DNA from: Halorubellus salinus
GTDB taxonomy: Archaea; Halobacteriota; Halobacteria; Halobacteriales; Natrialbaceae
DNA length: 64,000 bases
Assembly: GCF_020567525.1 (NCBI RefSeq)
Contig: NZ_JAJCVI010000006.1
Coordinates: 248,001 to 312,000, forward strand
Direction: 5' to 3'
Made by a program: the position numbers and the translations under genes. Under the pieces are notes generated by a model. That model did no database searches. It was not told where the DNA came from and saw only the letters and a program-made list of their open reading frames with translations. How positions within the stretch are numbered: position 1 is the stretch's first letter; each line of letters opens with the position of its first letter. Shown here piece after piece: positions 35,057 through 42,973 of this stretch.

Positions 35057-36612
35057 CACTCGAGGTAGCCGAGCTCCCGGAGCCGGTCCTTGACCTCGTC
35101 CTCCTGTTCCTCGTCGTCGACGCCACCTTCGGTGACCGCGTCGTCGCCGACGAACGCGTACGTCTCGGGGTCGCGGCTGGCAGGGTCGCTGTCGGGCGCG
35201 AAGACGTCGAGGACGTCGCCCGTCATCGTCTCCGGGAGCCGGTAGTCGAGCGCGTGCAGGACCGTCGGCGCGATGTCCGTTATCTCAGCGCCCTCGACGT
35301 CGCCGTCGCGGAACGACGGCCCGCGAGCGAGGAAGATGCCGTTCCGGGCGTGCCCGCTCGTGTCGACCGCGACGAGGTCGTCGTCGACGTCGAACCGCGA
35401 GGTGACGTGGACCTCGGGCGTCTCGACTATCATCGCGAGGTCCGGCGTGTGGTCGCCGCCACGGCCCAGGTCCTCGAACCGCACGTCGATACCGGCGGCG
35501 GCGGCCGCATCCGCGAGCGCGTCACGCGCGCGGTCGCAAGTGTCGGCGGCCCCCTCGGGGTCGTCGGCGAGCGCGTACACGAGCGCCGTCTTCTGGCCCT
35601 GGTCGACGACGACCTCGGTCTCGTCCCAGTCGATGCGACCCATACTGATGGCGTTGTCCAGTCCGAGGTCGTCTCCCGTCGGGAGGCTCGCGACGGTGCT
35701 CGCCGGAACCACCTTCCGCGCGAACCGCAGCAGGCCGAGCCGCCCGAGGACGTCGCTCGCGACGTCCCGAAGCGACCCGAGCGCGGCCTGCCTCGAGTCA
35801 CCGGACTCCGTGAGCGTCACCAGGCCCGCGCGTTCGAGGACGCGGTTCGGCGCGAACTGCTCGCGGACCTTCTCGAACCCGTGGTCGCTCATCACGACGA
35901 CGTCCTCGTCGGCGTGCGCGTCCAGGAACTCGCCGAGGTGCTCGTCGACGCGCTGGTACACCTCGAAGACCGCGTTGTCCGTCGACGCCGGCGGGACGCT
36001 CTCGGCGCCCCAGTAGTGGTGCGCGATGCGGTCCGTGCCGCGGATGAGGCCGACCGCGAGGTCGGGTTCCTCCTCCTGGATGAAGTGCTCGAACGCCTCG
36101 AAGCGCTTGTCGACGAGGTCGAGACTCTGTTCCACGTACGCTCGCGTTCCCGGCTCCTCGTCGTTCCGGAGCTTGTAGCCGTCGACGAGCTCGACGAGTT
36201 CGTCCCAGCGCTCGGGCGGATGCGAGTACGCCTCCTTGTACTCCGGTGCCGCTGCGATGATGGTGCCGTCGATGGCCTGCCAGGGGTACGACCCCGGGAT
36301 GTTGAACACGACCGACCGGCCGCCCTGGTCGTCGACCGCGTCCCACATCTTCCCGGGAACGAACTCGTCGTGACTCAGGTCGTTCTCGCGGGTCCCGCGG
36401 TTGAAGTGCGAGAACCCGTACATGTCGAGCGTCGTCGGGTCGCGACCGGTCGCGAACGACGGCCACGCCGGCACCGTTATCTCCGGGACGGTACTCTCCA
36501 GGTCGCCGGAGACGGATTCCTCGCGGAGTCGTGCGAAGTTCGGGAGGTGGCCGGCGTCCACCCACGCGTCGACGAGCGTGAACGTCGCGCCGTCGAGTCC
36601 GAGGACGATCAT
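35056..36612 (-). CDS. Alkaline-phosphatase-superfamily hydrolase/transferase, LGYLE-type (1 of 7)
   Basis: A 518-residue type I phosphodiesterase/nucleotide-pyrophosphatase-like protein. Metal and nucleophile sites are readable: D7 in MIVLGLDGATF, nucleophile T46 in EITVPAWPSFATG, D194 and H198 in RGTDRIAHHYWG, D243/H244 in MSDHGF, and H421 in TSGHARNGIF. There is no signal peptide or membrane helix, so it should act in the cytoplasm. It ends DRLRELGYLE. The frame extends nine codons upstream, but MIVLGLDG is the natural start. It is coupled to the flippase downstream. The reaction is unknown: a phosphodiesterase or phosphotransferase acting on a glycan intermediate is the contextual guess. 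Confidence 0.85.
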   Translation of the reverse strand: MIVLGLDGATFTLVDAWVDAGHLPNFARLREESVSGDLESTVPEITVPAWPSFATGRDPTTLDMYGFSHFNRGTRENDLSHDEFVPGKMWDAVDDQGGRSVVFNIPGSYPWQAIDGTIIAAAPEYKEAYSHPPERWDELVELVDGYKLRNDEEPGTRAYVEQSLDLVDKRFEAFEHFIQEEEPDLAVGLIRGTDRIAHHYWGAESVPPASTDNAVFEVYQRVDEHLGEFLDAHADEDVVVMSDHGFEKVREQFAPNRVLERAGLVTLTESGDSRQAALGSLRDVASDVLGRLGLLRFARKVVPASTVASLPTGDDLGLDNAISMGRIDWDETEVVVDQGQKTALVYALADDPEGAADTCDRARDALADAAAAAGIDVRFEDLGRGGDHTPDLAMIVETPEVHVTSRFDVDDDLVAVDTSGHARNGIFLARGPSFRDGDVEGAEITDIAPTVLHALDYRLPETMTGDVLDVFAPDSDPASRDPETYAFVGDDAVTEGGVDDEEQEDEVKDRLRELGYLE

Positions 36613-36692
36613 GTCCGGGTAGAGGCAGACGGTGCTCAAAAGGGGTTTGGTCGGCTCGCGACCCCAGCCGCGTCCCGAAGGCGGTCCGGGGC

Positions 36693-38153
36693 TCAGACGC
36701 CGACGACGTCACCGAGCCCGAGGTCTCGGAGGACCGACCGGACGGTGAGTCGGAAGTGCGAGCTGAGTGCGACGAGCGCCGCGAAGTAGACGACGCCGCC
36801 GACGCCGACGACGGCCGCGAGCACGAACGGCCCGTCGATCGCGACCGCGTCGTTGAGCGCGTACACGACGCCGAACATCAGGAGACCCGAGACGAACTGT
36901 TCGAGGAGCGTCCGCGGGAGCATCACGCGGTCGAACAGCCGGTAGGCGACGACGAGGTACGTCGCGGTCCGCGCGGCCTCCGCGACGATGGTCGCGACGA
37001 CGACCCCGGTGAGGCCGTACTCGAGGCCGAGGAAGACCGCCAGGGGCGCGTTGATCGCGAGCGTGAACAGGCTGACGCGGAACCGGATGTCGGGGCGGTC
37101 CATGCCGTCGACGACGTTGTCGAACGGCATCCGGTACGTGTTGAACAGCTGGAAGACGGCGAGGAGGACGAGCGCGGTCGCGCCCGCGGCGTAGTCCGGG
37201 CCGAACACGATACCCATGAGGGCTTCCGGCATCGCGAGCGCCCCGAAGAGGATGGGGATGGCGAACAGCGCGGTGTACGACAGCGAGTTCATGAGGTCGT
37301 CGCCGACGTCCTCGTCGATGGACGTCAGCCCACTGGCTTTCACCGTCAGCGAGTCGCTGATGCTGATGGCGATGAACCCCGCGGGGACGGTGAGGCGGAG
37401 CGCGGGCTCGTAGAGGCCGACCGCGGACTTCCCGACGACGACGCCGAGGATGAGGACGTCCAGTCGCATGTAGAGGTTCTGCGTGAGCGAGTTCGGGACG
37501 CTCCAGCGCGCGAACTCCCAGACGCTCGCCGCGGTCTCTCGCGTGGGAAGCCGGGGGCGGACGTTCGCAGCGACGACCACGCCAGCGGCGGTGACGAGCG
37601 TCGCGAGTACCAGCCCGTACATGAGCCCCAGCACCCGCATCCCCATCAGGAGGAACGCGACCTGGAACGCGAGCGTGAACACGCTCCGCACCGAGTCCGC
37701 CCAGAACGACGCCCCGGGATTCCCGATACCCGCGTAGAGCCGGTTCGACAGCGAGAACAAACCCAGGGAGCCGACGATACCGACCGCGCCGAGCGCGAAC
37801 GCGAACGGCCCGATCTGGTCGCGGAGGAACGGATGCCCGACCACCGCCGCGCCGAGGAGGACGACGGTGTAGACCGCGACCGTGAGGACGCCGAACCCGA
37901 AGTACTCGCCGGGGTCGACGTCCACCTCGCTCACGCGCTTCTTGATGGCGTTACTGAACCCACCGGGCACCTGCACGGTGAGCTTCGCGATGGCGAGCAG
38001 GAAGTAGTACTTCCCGACGCCGTCGACGCCGAGGACGCGCGCGAACAGGACGACGCCCGCGAACCCGACGAGCGCGAGCAGGAACTTCGCGCCCATCGCG
38101 AACGCGGTCTCCCGGCCGAGACTCAGGGAGGTGGTGTCCTTCTCGCCTTTCAT
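36693..38153 (-). CDS. Polysaccharide flippase (Wzx/AglR-like, MATE fold), second copy
   Basis: A 486-residue membrane protein with about 14 helices. It resembles the flippase at 33.6 kb in layout, but the two are clearly diverged. Landmarks are FAMGAKFLLALVGFAGVVLFARVLG, YYFLLAIAKLTVQVPGGF, and RWSVPNSLTQNLYMRLDVLILGVVVGKSAVGLYEPALRL. Its ATG overlaps the stop of the upstream phosphatase-family gene by 4 nt. The gene pair (phosphatase-family then flippase) therefore occurs twice in a row, suggesting an ancestral two-gene duplication or two glycan routes. Confidence 0.9.
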   Translation of the reverse strand: MKGEKDTTSLSLGRETAFAMGAKFLLALVGFAGVVLFARVLGVDGVGKYYFLLAIAKLTVQVPGGFSNAIKKRVSEVDVDPGEYFGFGVLTVAVYTVVLLGAAVVGHPFLRDQIGPFAFALGAVGIVGSLGLFSLSNRLYAGIGNPGASFWADSVRSVFTLAFQVAFLLMGMRVLGLMYGLVLATLVTAAGVVVAANVRPRLPTRETAASVWEFARWSVPNSLTQNLYMRLDVLILGVVVGKSAVGLYEPALRLTVPAGFIAISISDSLTVKASGLTSIDEDVGDDLMNSLSYTALFAIPILFGALAMPEALMGIVFGPDYAAGATALVLLAVFQLFNTYRMPFDNVVDGMDRPDIRFRVSLFTLAINAPLAVFLGLEYGLTGVVVATIVAEAARTATYLVVAYRLFDRVMLPRTLLEQFVSGLLMFGVVYALNDAVAIDGPFVLAAVVGVGGVVYFAALVALSSHFRLTVRSVLRDLGLGDVVGV

Positions 38154-39691
38154 TCGAGGTACCCGAGGTCCTCGAGGCGGTCTTGGACCGCGTCGTCCCG
38201 GGCCGCCTGGTCGTCGTCGCTCGCCCCGCGGACTCGCGGCGTTGGCACGGCGTCCGCGTCCATCGTCGACACCGACGGCGGGTCAGCGAACGCGTCCTCG
38301 AGGACGCGCCCGTCGAACTCCGGGGACAGCGGTTCGCCGAGCGCCGCCAGCAGCGTCGGCAGGACGTCCACGATGCTCGCGTCCTCGACGTCCGCTCCGT
38401 CCTCGAACAGCGGCCCGGTCGCGGCGAAGATACCGCGATAGCGGTGGTTGTAGTTGTTCGTCGGACTCGCGTACCCGCCGGTCGGGGACTCCAACCGGGT
38501 CGGATAGCACCCGGGTGCGGGCCGTGCGATGACGTCCGGTGCGTCCGCCCCCGGGTCCGCGTACGCTTCCTCCGGCAGGAGGACGTCCCGGAACAGGGCG
38601 TCCCCGTCCTCGTCCGTGAGCGCCGCGAGCTCGTCCCGGAGCGTCCGACGGAGCGCGTCCGGGTCGTCGACCGTCGGATGGTCGAAGCGCTCGTCGTTCA
38701 CGAACACGCACCCGTACCGGAGCTGCCACGCCGTCGAGTTCTCGTAGTCGATGTCCAGCCGTGCCGCGTCCTGGAGACTCTGCCCGACGTCCGTCGCGAT
38801 GATGTAGTTGTACACCTGCCGTATCTTCTCGTAGAGGAAGTCCGAGTGCTTCCCGACGAACTTCGCGACCTCCACCGCCGTCCCGGTCGCGGAGAGGTCC
38901 CCGTCGTCGGCGTCCGCGAGGTACCCTTCGTCGTGGAGGTAGTCGTTGATGTGGACGTTCGTGTGCTTGCGCTCGAACCCGTGGTCGCTCATCAGGACGA
39001 CGTTGTCCGCCAGCTCGGCGAGGTCAGCCGTGCACTCGTCGACGACCGACAGCAACTGGTCGTAGTAGCGGCCGCGGACGTCGTCGTCCGAGAAGTTCGA
39101 GAGGAGGTGGCCCGCCCAGTCCGGCGTCGAGAACAACACGAACCCGAACCGCGGGTCGTACGTCTCGAACGCCTCCCGAGCGAACGCTCGCCGAGCGCGC
39201 GTTATCTCGCAGACGTGATCGAAGTACGCGTCCGGGTCCTTCTTCAGCGCCTTGTCGTGATCGAGGATGTAATCCTGGAACGCCTCCAACTCCTGGAGTT
39301 CGGCGGGCACCGCGTCCGCCTCGTCCTCCGCGAGCATCGCGGACACGAGATGCGTACCCGCCGCAGTCGGCGTCCGCCCCACCGACGCCGGGAGGTTCAC
39401 GAACATCCCGTCCTCGACGAAGTCGTACGCCGCCGCGTCCGTCTCGTTCGTCGTCAACGGACTCGACTCGTAGTTCGAGTGCTGCTGGATCATGTTCGTC
39501 AACCCGTGGGACCCAGGGTCCTTCCCCGTCGCGAACGACGTCCACGCCGGCAGCGTCGTCGGCGTATCCACACTCATCAGATCGCCCGAAGCACCGTCAC
39601 GAAGCACGCTCTCGATGTATTCCGGCTCGATCCCGAACCGGTCTATCATGTTCGTCGAGAGGCCATCGAGACCGATGACGAGCAACTCCAT
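38150..39691 (-). CDS. Alkaline-phosphatase-superfamily hydrolase/transferase, LGYLE-type (2 of 7)
   Basis: A 513-residue soluble protein. Sites: D9 in LVIGLDGLS, nucleophile T46 in TPTTLPAWTSFATG, TPDWAGHLLS, MSDHGFERKHTNVHIN, and a late histidine in NYNHRYRGIFAATGP. It ends DRLEDLGYLE. No export signal is seen. A Shine-Dalgarno-like GGAGG (39702-39706 on the plus-strand map) lies 10 nt before the ATG at 39691, so this gene seems to have a true leader, unlike most genes here. The leader runs into the 50-bp tandem array. In-frame extension upstream reads through the repeats and is not believed. Confidence 0.85.
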   Translation of the reverse strand: MELLVIGLDGLSTNMIDRFGIEPEYIESVLRDGASGDLMSVDTPTTLPAWTSFATGKDPGSHGLTNMIQQHSNYESSPLTTNETDAAAYDFVEDGMFVNLPASVGRTPTAAGTHLVSAMLAEDEADAVPAELQELEAFQDYILDHDKALKKDPDAYFDHVCEITRARRAFAREAFETYDPRFGFVLFSTPDWAGHLLSNFSDDDVRGRYYDQLLSVVDECTADLAELADNVVLMSDHGFERKHTNVHINDYLHDEGYLADADDGDLSATGTAVEVAKFVGKHSDFLYEKIRQVYNYIIATDVGQSLQDAARLDIDYENSTAWQLRYGCVFVNDERFDHPTVDDPDALRRTLRDELAALTDEDGDALFRDVLLPEEAYADPGADAPDVIARPAPGCYPTRLESPTGGYASPTNNYNHRYRGIFAATGPLFEDGADVEDASIVDVLPTLLAALGEPLSPEFDGRVLEDAFADPPSVSTMDADAVPTPRVRGASDDDQAARDDAVQDRLEDLGYLE

Positions 39692-39805
39692 CTTGCCTAA
39701 GCCTCCTCGAAAACGAGTATCAACCTGTCGATATCCACGGTCCCCGAGTCGAAGCACGAACCCGAACCCCAGACCGAACCACCGCGCGACCCGTACGCGG
39801 CAGCC

Positions 39806-40086
39806 TCCCGGACGCCGTACGCTCGTGCGACCAGTTCCACCCCGAAACGGCGCCCTCCCGGACGCCGTACGCTCGTGCGACCAGTTCCACCCCGAAACGG
39901 CGCCCTCCCGGACGCCGTACGCTCGTGCGACCAGTTCCACCCCGAAACGGCGCCCTCCCGGACGCCGTACGCTCGTGCGACCAGTTCCACCCCGAAACGG
40001 CGCCCTCCCGGACGCCGTACGCTCGTGCGACCAGTTCCACCCCGAAACGGCGCCCTCCCGGACGCCGTACGCTCGTGCGACCAGTT
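39806..40086. repeat. Perfect 50-bp tandem array, 5.6 copies
   Basis: Five identical 50-bp units start at 39806, 39856, 39906, 39956 and 40006, and a sixth runs 31 nt to the stop codon of the gene at 40085. Each unit begins TCCCGGACGCCGTACGCTCG. Unit junctions contain ACGGCG-10 nt-CGCCGT, a 6-bp hairpin repeated with every unit. A diverged extra copy precedes 39806 (CGGCAGCCTCCCG). No frame has a stop within the array, so the neighbouring frames read through it spuriously. The complete identity indicates recent expansion. There are no spacers, so it is not a CRISPR. Confidence 0.95.
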
Positions 40087-41686
40087 ACTCCAGATATCCG
40101 AGGTCGCTGAGTCGCTGTGCGACCTCGGCGTCCTCGGTGGTGGCATGCTCGCTGGCGTCGTACTCGGGATAGCTCGTCGGTTCGGGCGCGTCGACGGCGG
40201 CGAGCGCGTCGCCGTCCATCACCTCGGCCGGCGCGAGATCGAGCGTCGCGAGGACGGTCGGCGCGACGTCGAAGAGGTGCGCGCCAGTGAGGTCGGCCGC
40301 CGCGTCGACGCCGTCGCCCGCGACTGCAATCGTCCCCTGGAGCTTGTGGTTCCACGGTTCCGGGTCGTCGAAACGCTCGCCGAGCAGCGCCGATAGCGAG
40401 TGCTCGAAGTCCGCGGGCACGCAGAGGACGTCCACCGCCTCCTCGGCGTACGGCCCGTGGATGTACGCCTCGCGCGGCACGACCTCCTCGAACACCGGGT
40501 CGCCGTCCGGCGTCTCCGCGCTCGCAAGGAGCTCGATGACGTCGTCACGGACGCTCTCGTACTCGCTCTCCGGGACGACGCCGTCCGGGTCGCGGCCCGC
40601 GACGTTGAGGCGGACGCCGAGCTCGGACGGCGACCGCAGATACGCCGTCGACTCCGCGAAGTCCACGGCCTCCGACGCGGCGAACACCGCACCAATCGGA
40701 ACGTGCTTCCCCACGAACTCTGCGAGCCCGAAACGATCCAGGATGGCCTTCCCGCGCTGGTGCGTAAGTCCAACCTTCGCTGCACCCGCGGCGAGTTGCT
40801 CCAAGAACGGGTGGTCGTCGGGCGCGTCGCCGTCGCCGGTCAGTTCCTCGTCCTTGATCTGGAACCACGACGGCACGCCCGCACCGTCCCGCGTCGCCTC
40901 CACCACGTCGTGCTCGCGGAGGAACTGGTTCGCGCGGAACTCGTACCCGTCGTACTCGCCCATCCCGTGGTCGCTCGCCACCACGACAGTGTCGGGGTCG
41001 CACGTCTCGAGGATGGCACCGACCTGCTCGTCGACTGCACGGTACACCTCGCGGACCTTCTCGAACTCGCCGGGATAGTCGTGGAAGACCGTGTCCGTCT
41101 TCTGGAACTGCACGAACCCGAACTCCGGATCGAAGCGCTCGCTCAGGTACCTGAACGCCTCACCGCGCATCCGGCACAGTTCGAGGTAATCCTGGAAGCG
41201 CTCCCCGGTCGTGTCCTCGCCGGTCTCGCGCTCGGCGTACACGCGGTAGTCCCCGAGTTCCTCGCGGACCTCCTCGAGCACGCCCTCCGGGTGACACGGC
41301 GGCGATTCCGCCGCGAGGTACCCGGGGATGACCGCACCGTCGACATCGGGCGGTGGACTCGTCACGGGTGCGTTCACGACGACGCTCGTCAACCCGGCGT
41401 CGTCCGCGTACTCCCAGAGCGTCCGCTGGCGGACGTCGGTGGCGTTCACGATGTCCCAGTCGTAGCCGTCGAACCGCAGGAAGTCGAACGCGCCGTGCTT
41501 CCCGGGGTTCGCGCCCGTGTACAGCGACGGCCACGCACTCGCCGTCCACGGCGGCACCTGGCTCTCGAGGTCGCCGCTCGCGCCCTCCTCGAAGAGCGAC
41601 TCGAGGTTCGGCACGTCCCCGTTGACGAACAACGGCTCGAGCACGGGCGCGCACGCCGCGTCCAGCCCCACCAGCAGCGTCTGCAT
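40085..41686 (-). CDS. Alkaline-phosphatase-superfamily hydrolase/transferase, LGYLE-type (3 of 7)
   Basis: A 533-residue soluble protein. Sites: D9 in LLVGLDAAC, nucleophile T48 in VPPWTASAWPSLYTG, FQKTDTVFHDYPG, ASDHGMGEYDGYEF, and a late His in PWNHKLQGTIAVAG. It ends QRLSDLGYLE. The nucleophile loop (T-A-S-A) departs slightly from the T-x-P-A of its relatives. The ATG at 41686 begins MQTLLVGLD; a TATA-like CTTTACCCC on the minus strand near 41709-41716 is about 27 nt upstream, predicting a leaderless mRNA. Its stop codon abuts the tandem array. It is divergent from the glycosyltransferase at 41.8 kb. Confidence 0.84.
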   Translation of the reverse strand: MQTLLVGLDAACAPVLEPLFVNGDVPNLESLFEEGASGDLESQVPPWTASAWPSLYTGANPGKHGAFDFLRFDGYDWDIVNATDVRQRTLWEYADDAGLTSVVVNAPVTSPPPDVDGAVIPGYLAAESPPCHPEGVLEEVREELGDYRVYAERETGEDTTGERFQDYLELCRMRGEAFRYLSERFDPEFGFVQFQKTDTVFHDYPGEFEKVREVYRAVDEQVGAILETCDPDTVVVASDHGMGEYDGYEFRANQFLREHDVVEATRDGAGVPSWFQIKDEELTGDGDAPDDHPFLEQLAAGAAKVGLTHQRGKAILDRFGLAEFVGKHVPIGAVFAASEAVDFAESTAYLRSPSELGVRLNVAGRDPDGVVPESEYESVRDDVIELLASAETPDGDPVFEEVVPREAYIHGPYAEEAVDVLCVPADFEHSLSALLGERFDDPEPWNHKLQGTIAVAGDGVDAAADLTGAHLFDVAPTVLATLDLAPAEVMDGDALAAVDAPEPTSYPEYDASEHATTEDAEVAQRLSDLGYLE

Positions 41687-41835
41687 GGTTCGCCCCAGTC
41701 GGCCGTGGGGTAAAGTCCCTTCTCTCTTCGCGAGTCCATCGTCCGCAGTCACCGCTGTCGGCCGTGAACTGATCAACCGGCGACCGCGAGGCGGAGACGG
41801 CGCCATTTAAGCGTCCGTGGCGTCCGCGTGAGGGT

Positions 41836-42870
41836 ATGAATCTGGAGTCCGTCGACGTCGCGATGCTCCACCAGGACCCCCACCCTGCACATCGCGGGTT
41901 CGCGGAGGCGGTCGGTGCCGACCTCGTGGACTATCACGCGAGGCCGGTCGGGCCGCTCTCGGAGAGCGTCGTCGCTGACGTCGTGAACGGCCTCACGTAC
42001 CCGGACTACGACGTCTACATCGTGGAGGGGTCGCGGCCGCTGTACGCCGCGCTCGTGCGCCGGTTCACGCGTGGTGGCACGGTCGTGTACCTGTGCGCGG
42101 ACCACGGCCTGTACGCGCTCGGCGAGGGGGACTTCGAGGGCGACTCGCTCCTGAAGTCCCTCATCGGTCGGTTCGGGACGCCGGTCGTGCGCGCGATGGG
42201 GCGTCGCGGCATCGACGGCGTGATCGCGGTGAGCGAGTTCGCCGCCGAGTTCACGCGCCCCGTCGTCGGCCCGGAGACGCCCATCGAGATAGCGCATCCG
42301 TTCGTGCAACCCGACGCGTACGACGCGCTCGGCGACGTCGACCCGGACCTCGCGTCGAACGTCGCGGTGACGGTCGCACGACCGTGGCACTACAAGGGCG
42401 TCGATTTGCTCGTCGACGCGTGGCCGCGTGTCCGCGAGGCGATTCCGGACGCCGAACTGCACGTCGTCGGCGGCGGCCACCCCGAGGAGTACGGCGACAC
42501 TCCGGGGGTGACCGTCCGTGGGTACGTCGAGGACCTCGCGGACGCCTTCCGGCCGGCGTCGTTGTTCGTCCAGCCGTCGCGGATGGACACGTTCCCCGTG
42601 AGCACGCTCGAAGCGATGCGAGCGGGCGTGCCACCGCTCGTCACGACGGGTGCCGGGACGCGCTCCGAAGCCCGCGAGATAGACGACTCGCTGGTCGTGG
42701 ACCCGACGCCGGACGCGCTCGCGGCGGGCGTCGTCGACTACTTCGAGCGCGACGTCGCGGACCGCGAGCGCCTCGCCGCCGTCGCTCGCGACCGCGGCGC
42801 GCGCTTCGACGCGGACTCGCGGACGGCGGCGTTCCGCGACGCGTTCGAACGCGTGCTCGCCGACCTGTAG
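41836..42870 (+). CDS. GT-B glycosyltransferase (family 4-like)
   Basis: A 344-residue glycosyltransferase likely to add a sugar from an activated donor to the lipid-linked glycan on the cytoplasmic side. The C-terminal donor-binding half is clear: VARPWHYKGVDLLVDAWPRV, AELHVVGGGHPEEYG, then PSRMDTFPVSTLEAMRAGVPPLVT, which holds the E-x7-E-like motif of GT4 enzymes. The N-terminal acceptor half is variable (PDYDVYIVEGSRPLYAALV). A TATA-like CATTTAAGC at 41805-41813 is centred 27 nt before the ATG, indicating a leaderless transcript. Linkage and sugar are not predictable. Confidence 0.88.
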   Translation: MNLESVDVAMLHQDPHPAHRGFAEAVGADLVDYHARPVGPLSESVVADVVNGLTYPDYDVYIVEGSRPLYAALVRRFTRGGTVVYLCADHGLYALGEGDFEGDSLLKSLIGRFGTPVVRAMGRRGIDGVIAVSEFAAEFTRPVVGPETPIEIAHPFVQPDAYDALGDVDPDLASNVAVTVARPWHYKGVDLLVDAWPRVREAIPDAELHVVGGGHPEEYGDTPGVTVRGYVEDLADAFRPASLFVQPSRMDTFPVSTLEAMRAGVPPLVTTGAGTRSEAREIDDSLVVDPTPDALAAGVVDYFERDVADRERLAAVARDRGARFDADSRTAAFRDAFERVLADL

Positions 42871-42940
42871 CCCGGCCTGCACCGCCCTCGACCCCCAGGG
42901 GTCGTCCGGGGCGTCGGCTCACGCGTCGAATCTCTCGAAG

Positions 42941-42971
42941 CGTTTTAACCCGTCCCCGGCGAAAGCCGGGG
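42941..42971 (+). promoter_or_regulatory. Promoter and GNRA-type hairpin before a phosphatase-family gene
   Basis: The TATA-like GTTTTAAC (42942-42949) lies about 28 nt before the ATG at 42974. Between them CCCCGGC-GAAA-GCCGGGG (42954-42971) forms a perfect 7-bp stem with a GAAA tetraloop and ends 2 nt before the start codon. If transcription starts near 42971 the hairpin exists only as DNA; if it starts earlier, a stable RNA stem would hide the start codon. Confidence 0.55.
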
Positions 42972-42973
42972 CA

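Noticed and set aside
39692-39940. N-terminal extension of the phosphatase-family protein through the 50-bp repeats
   Set aside because: The extension is repeat-encoded and lacks similarity to relatives. A Shine-Dalgarno-like GGAGG and conserved sequence support the internal ATG at 39691.
39806-40086. Possible CRISPR array
   Set aside because: The 50-bp units are contiguous and identical, without unique spacers, and no cas gene is present in the window.
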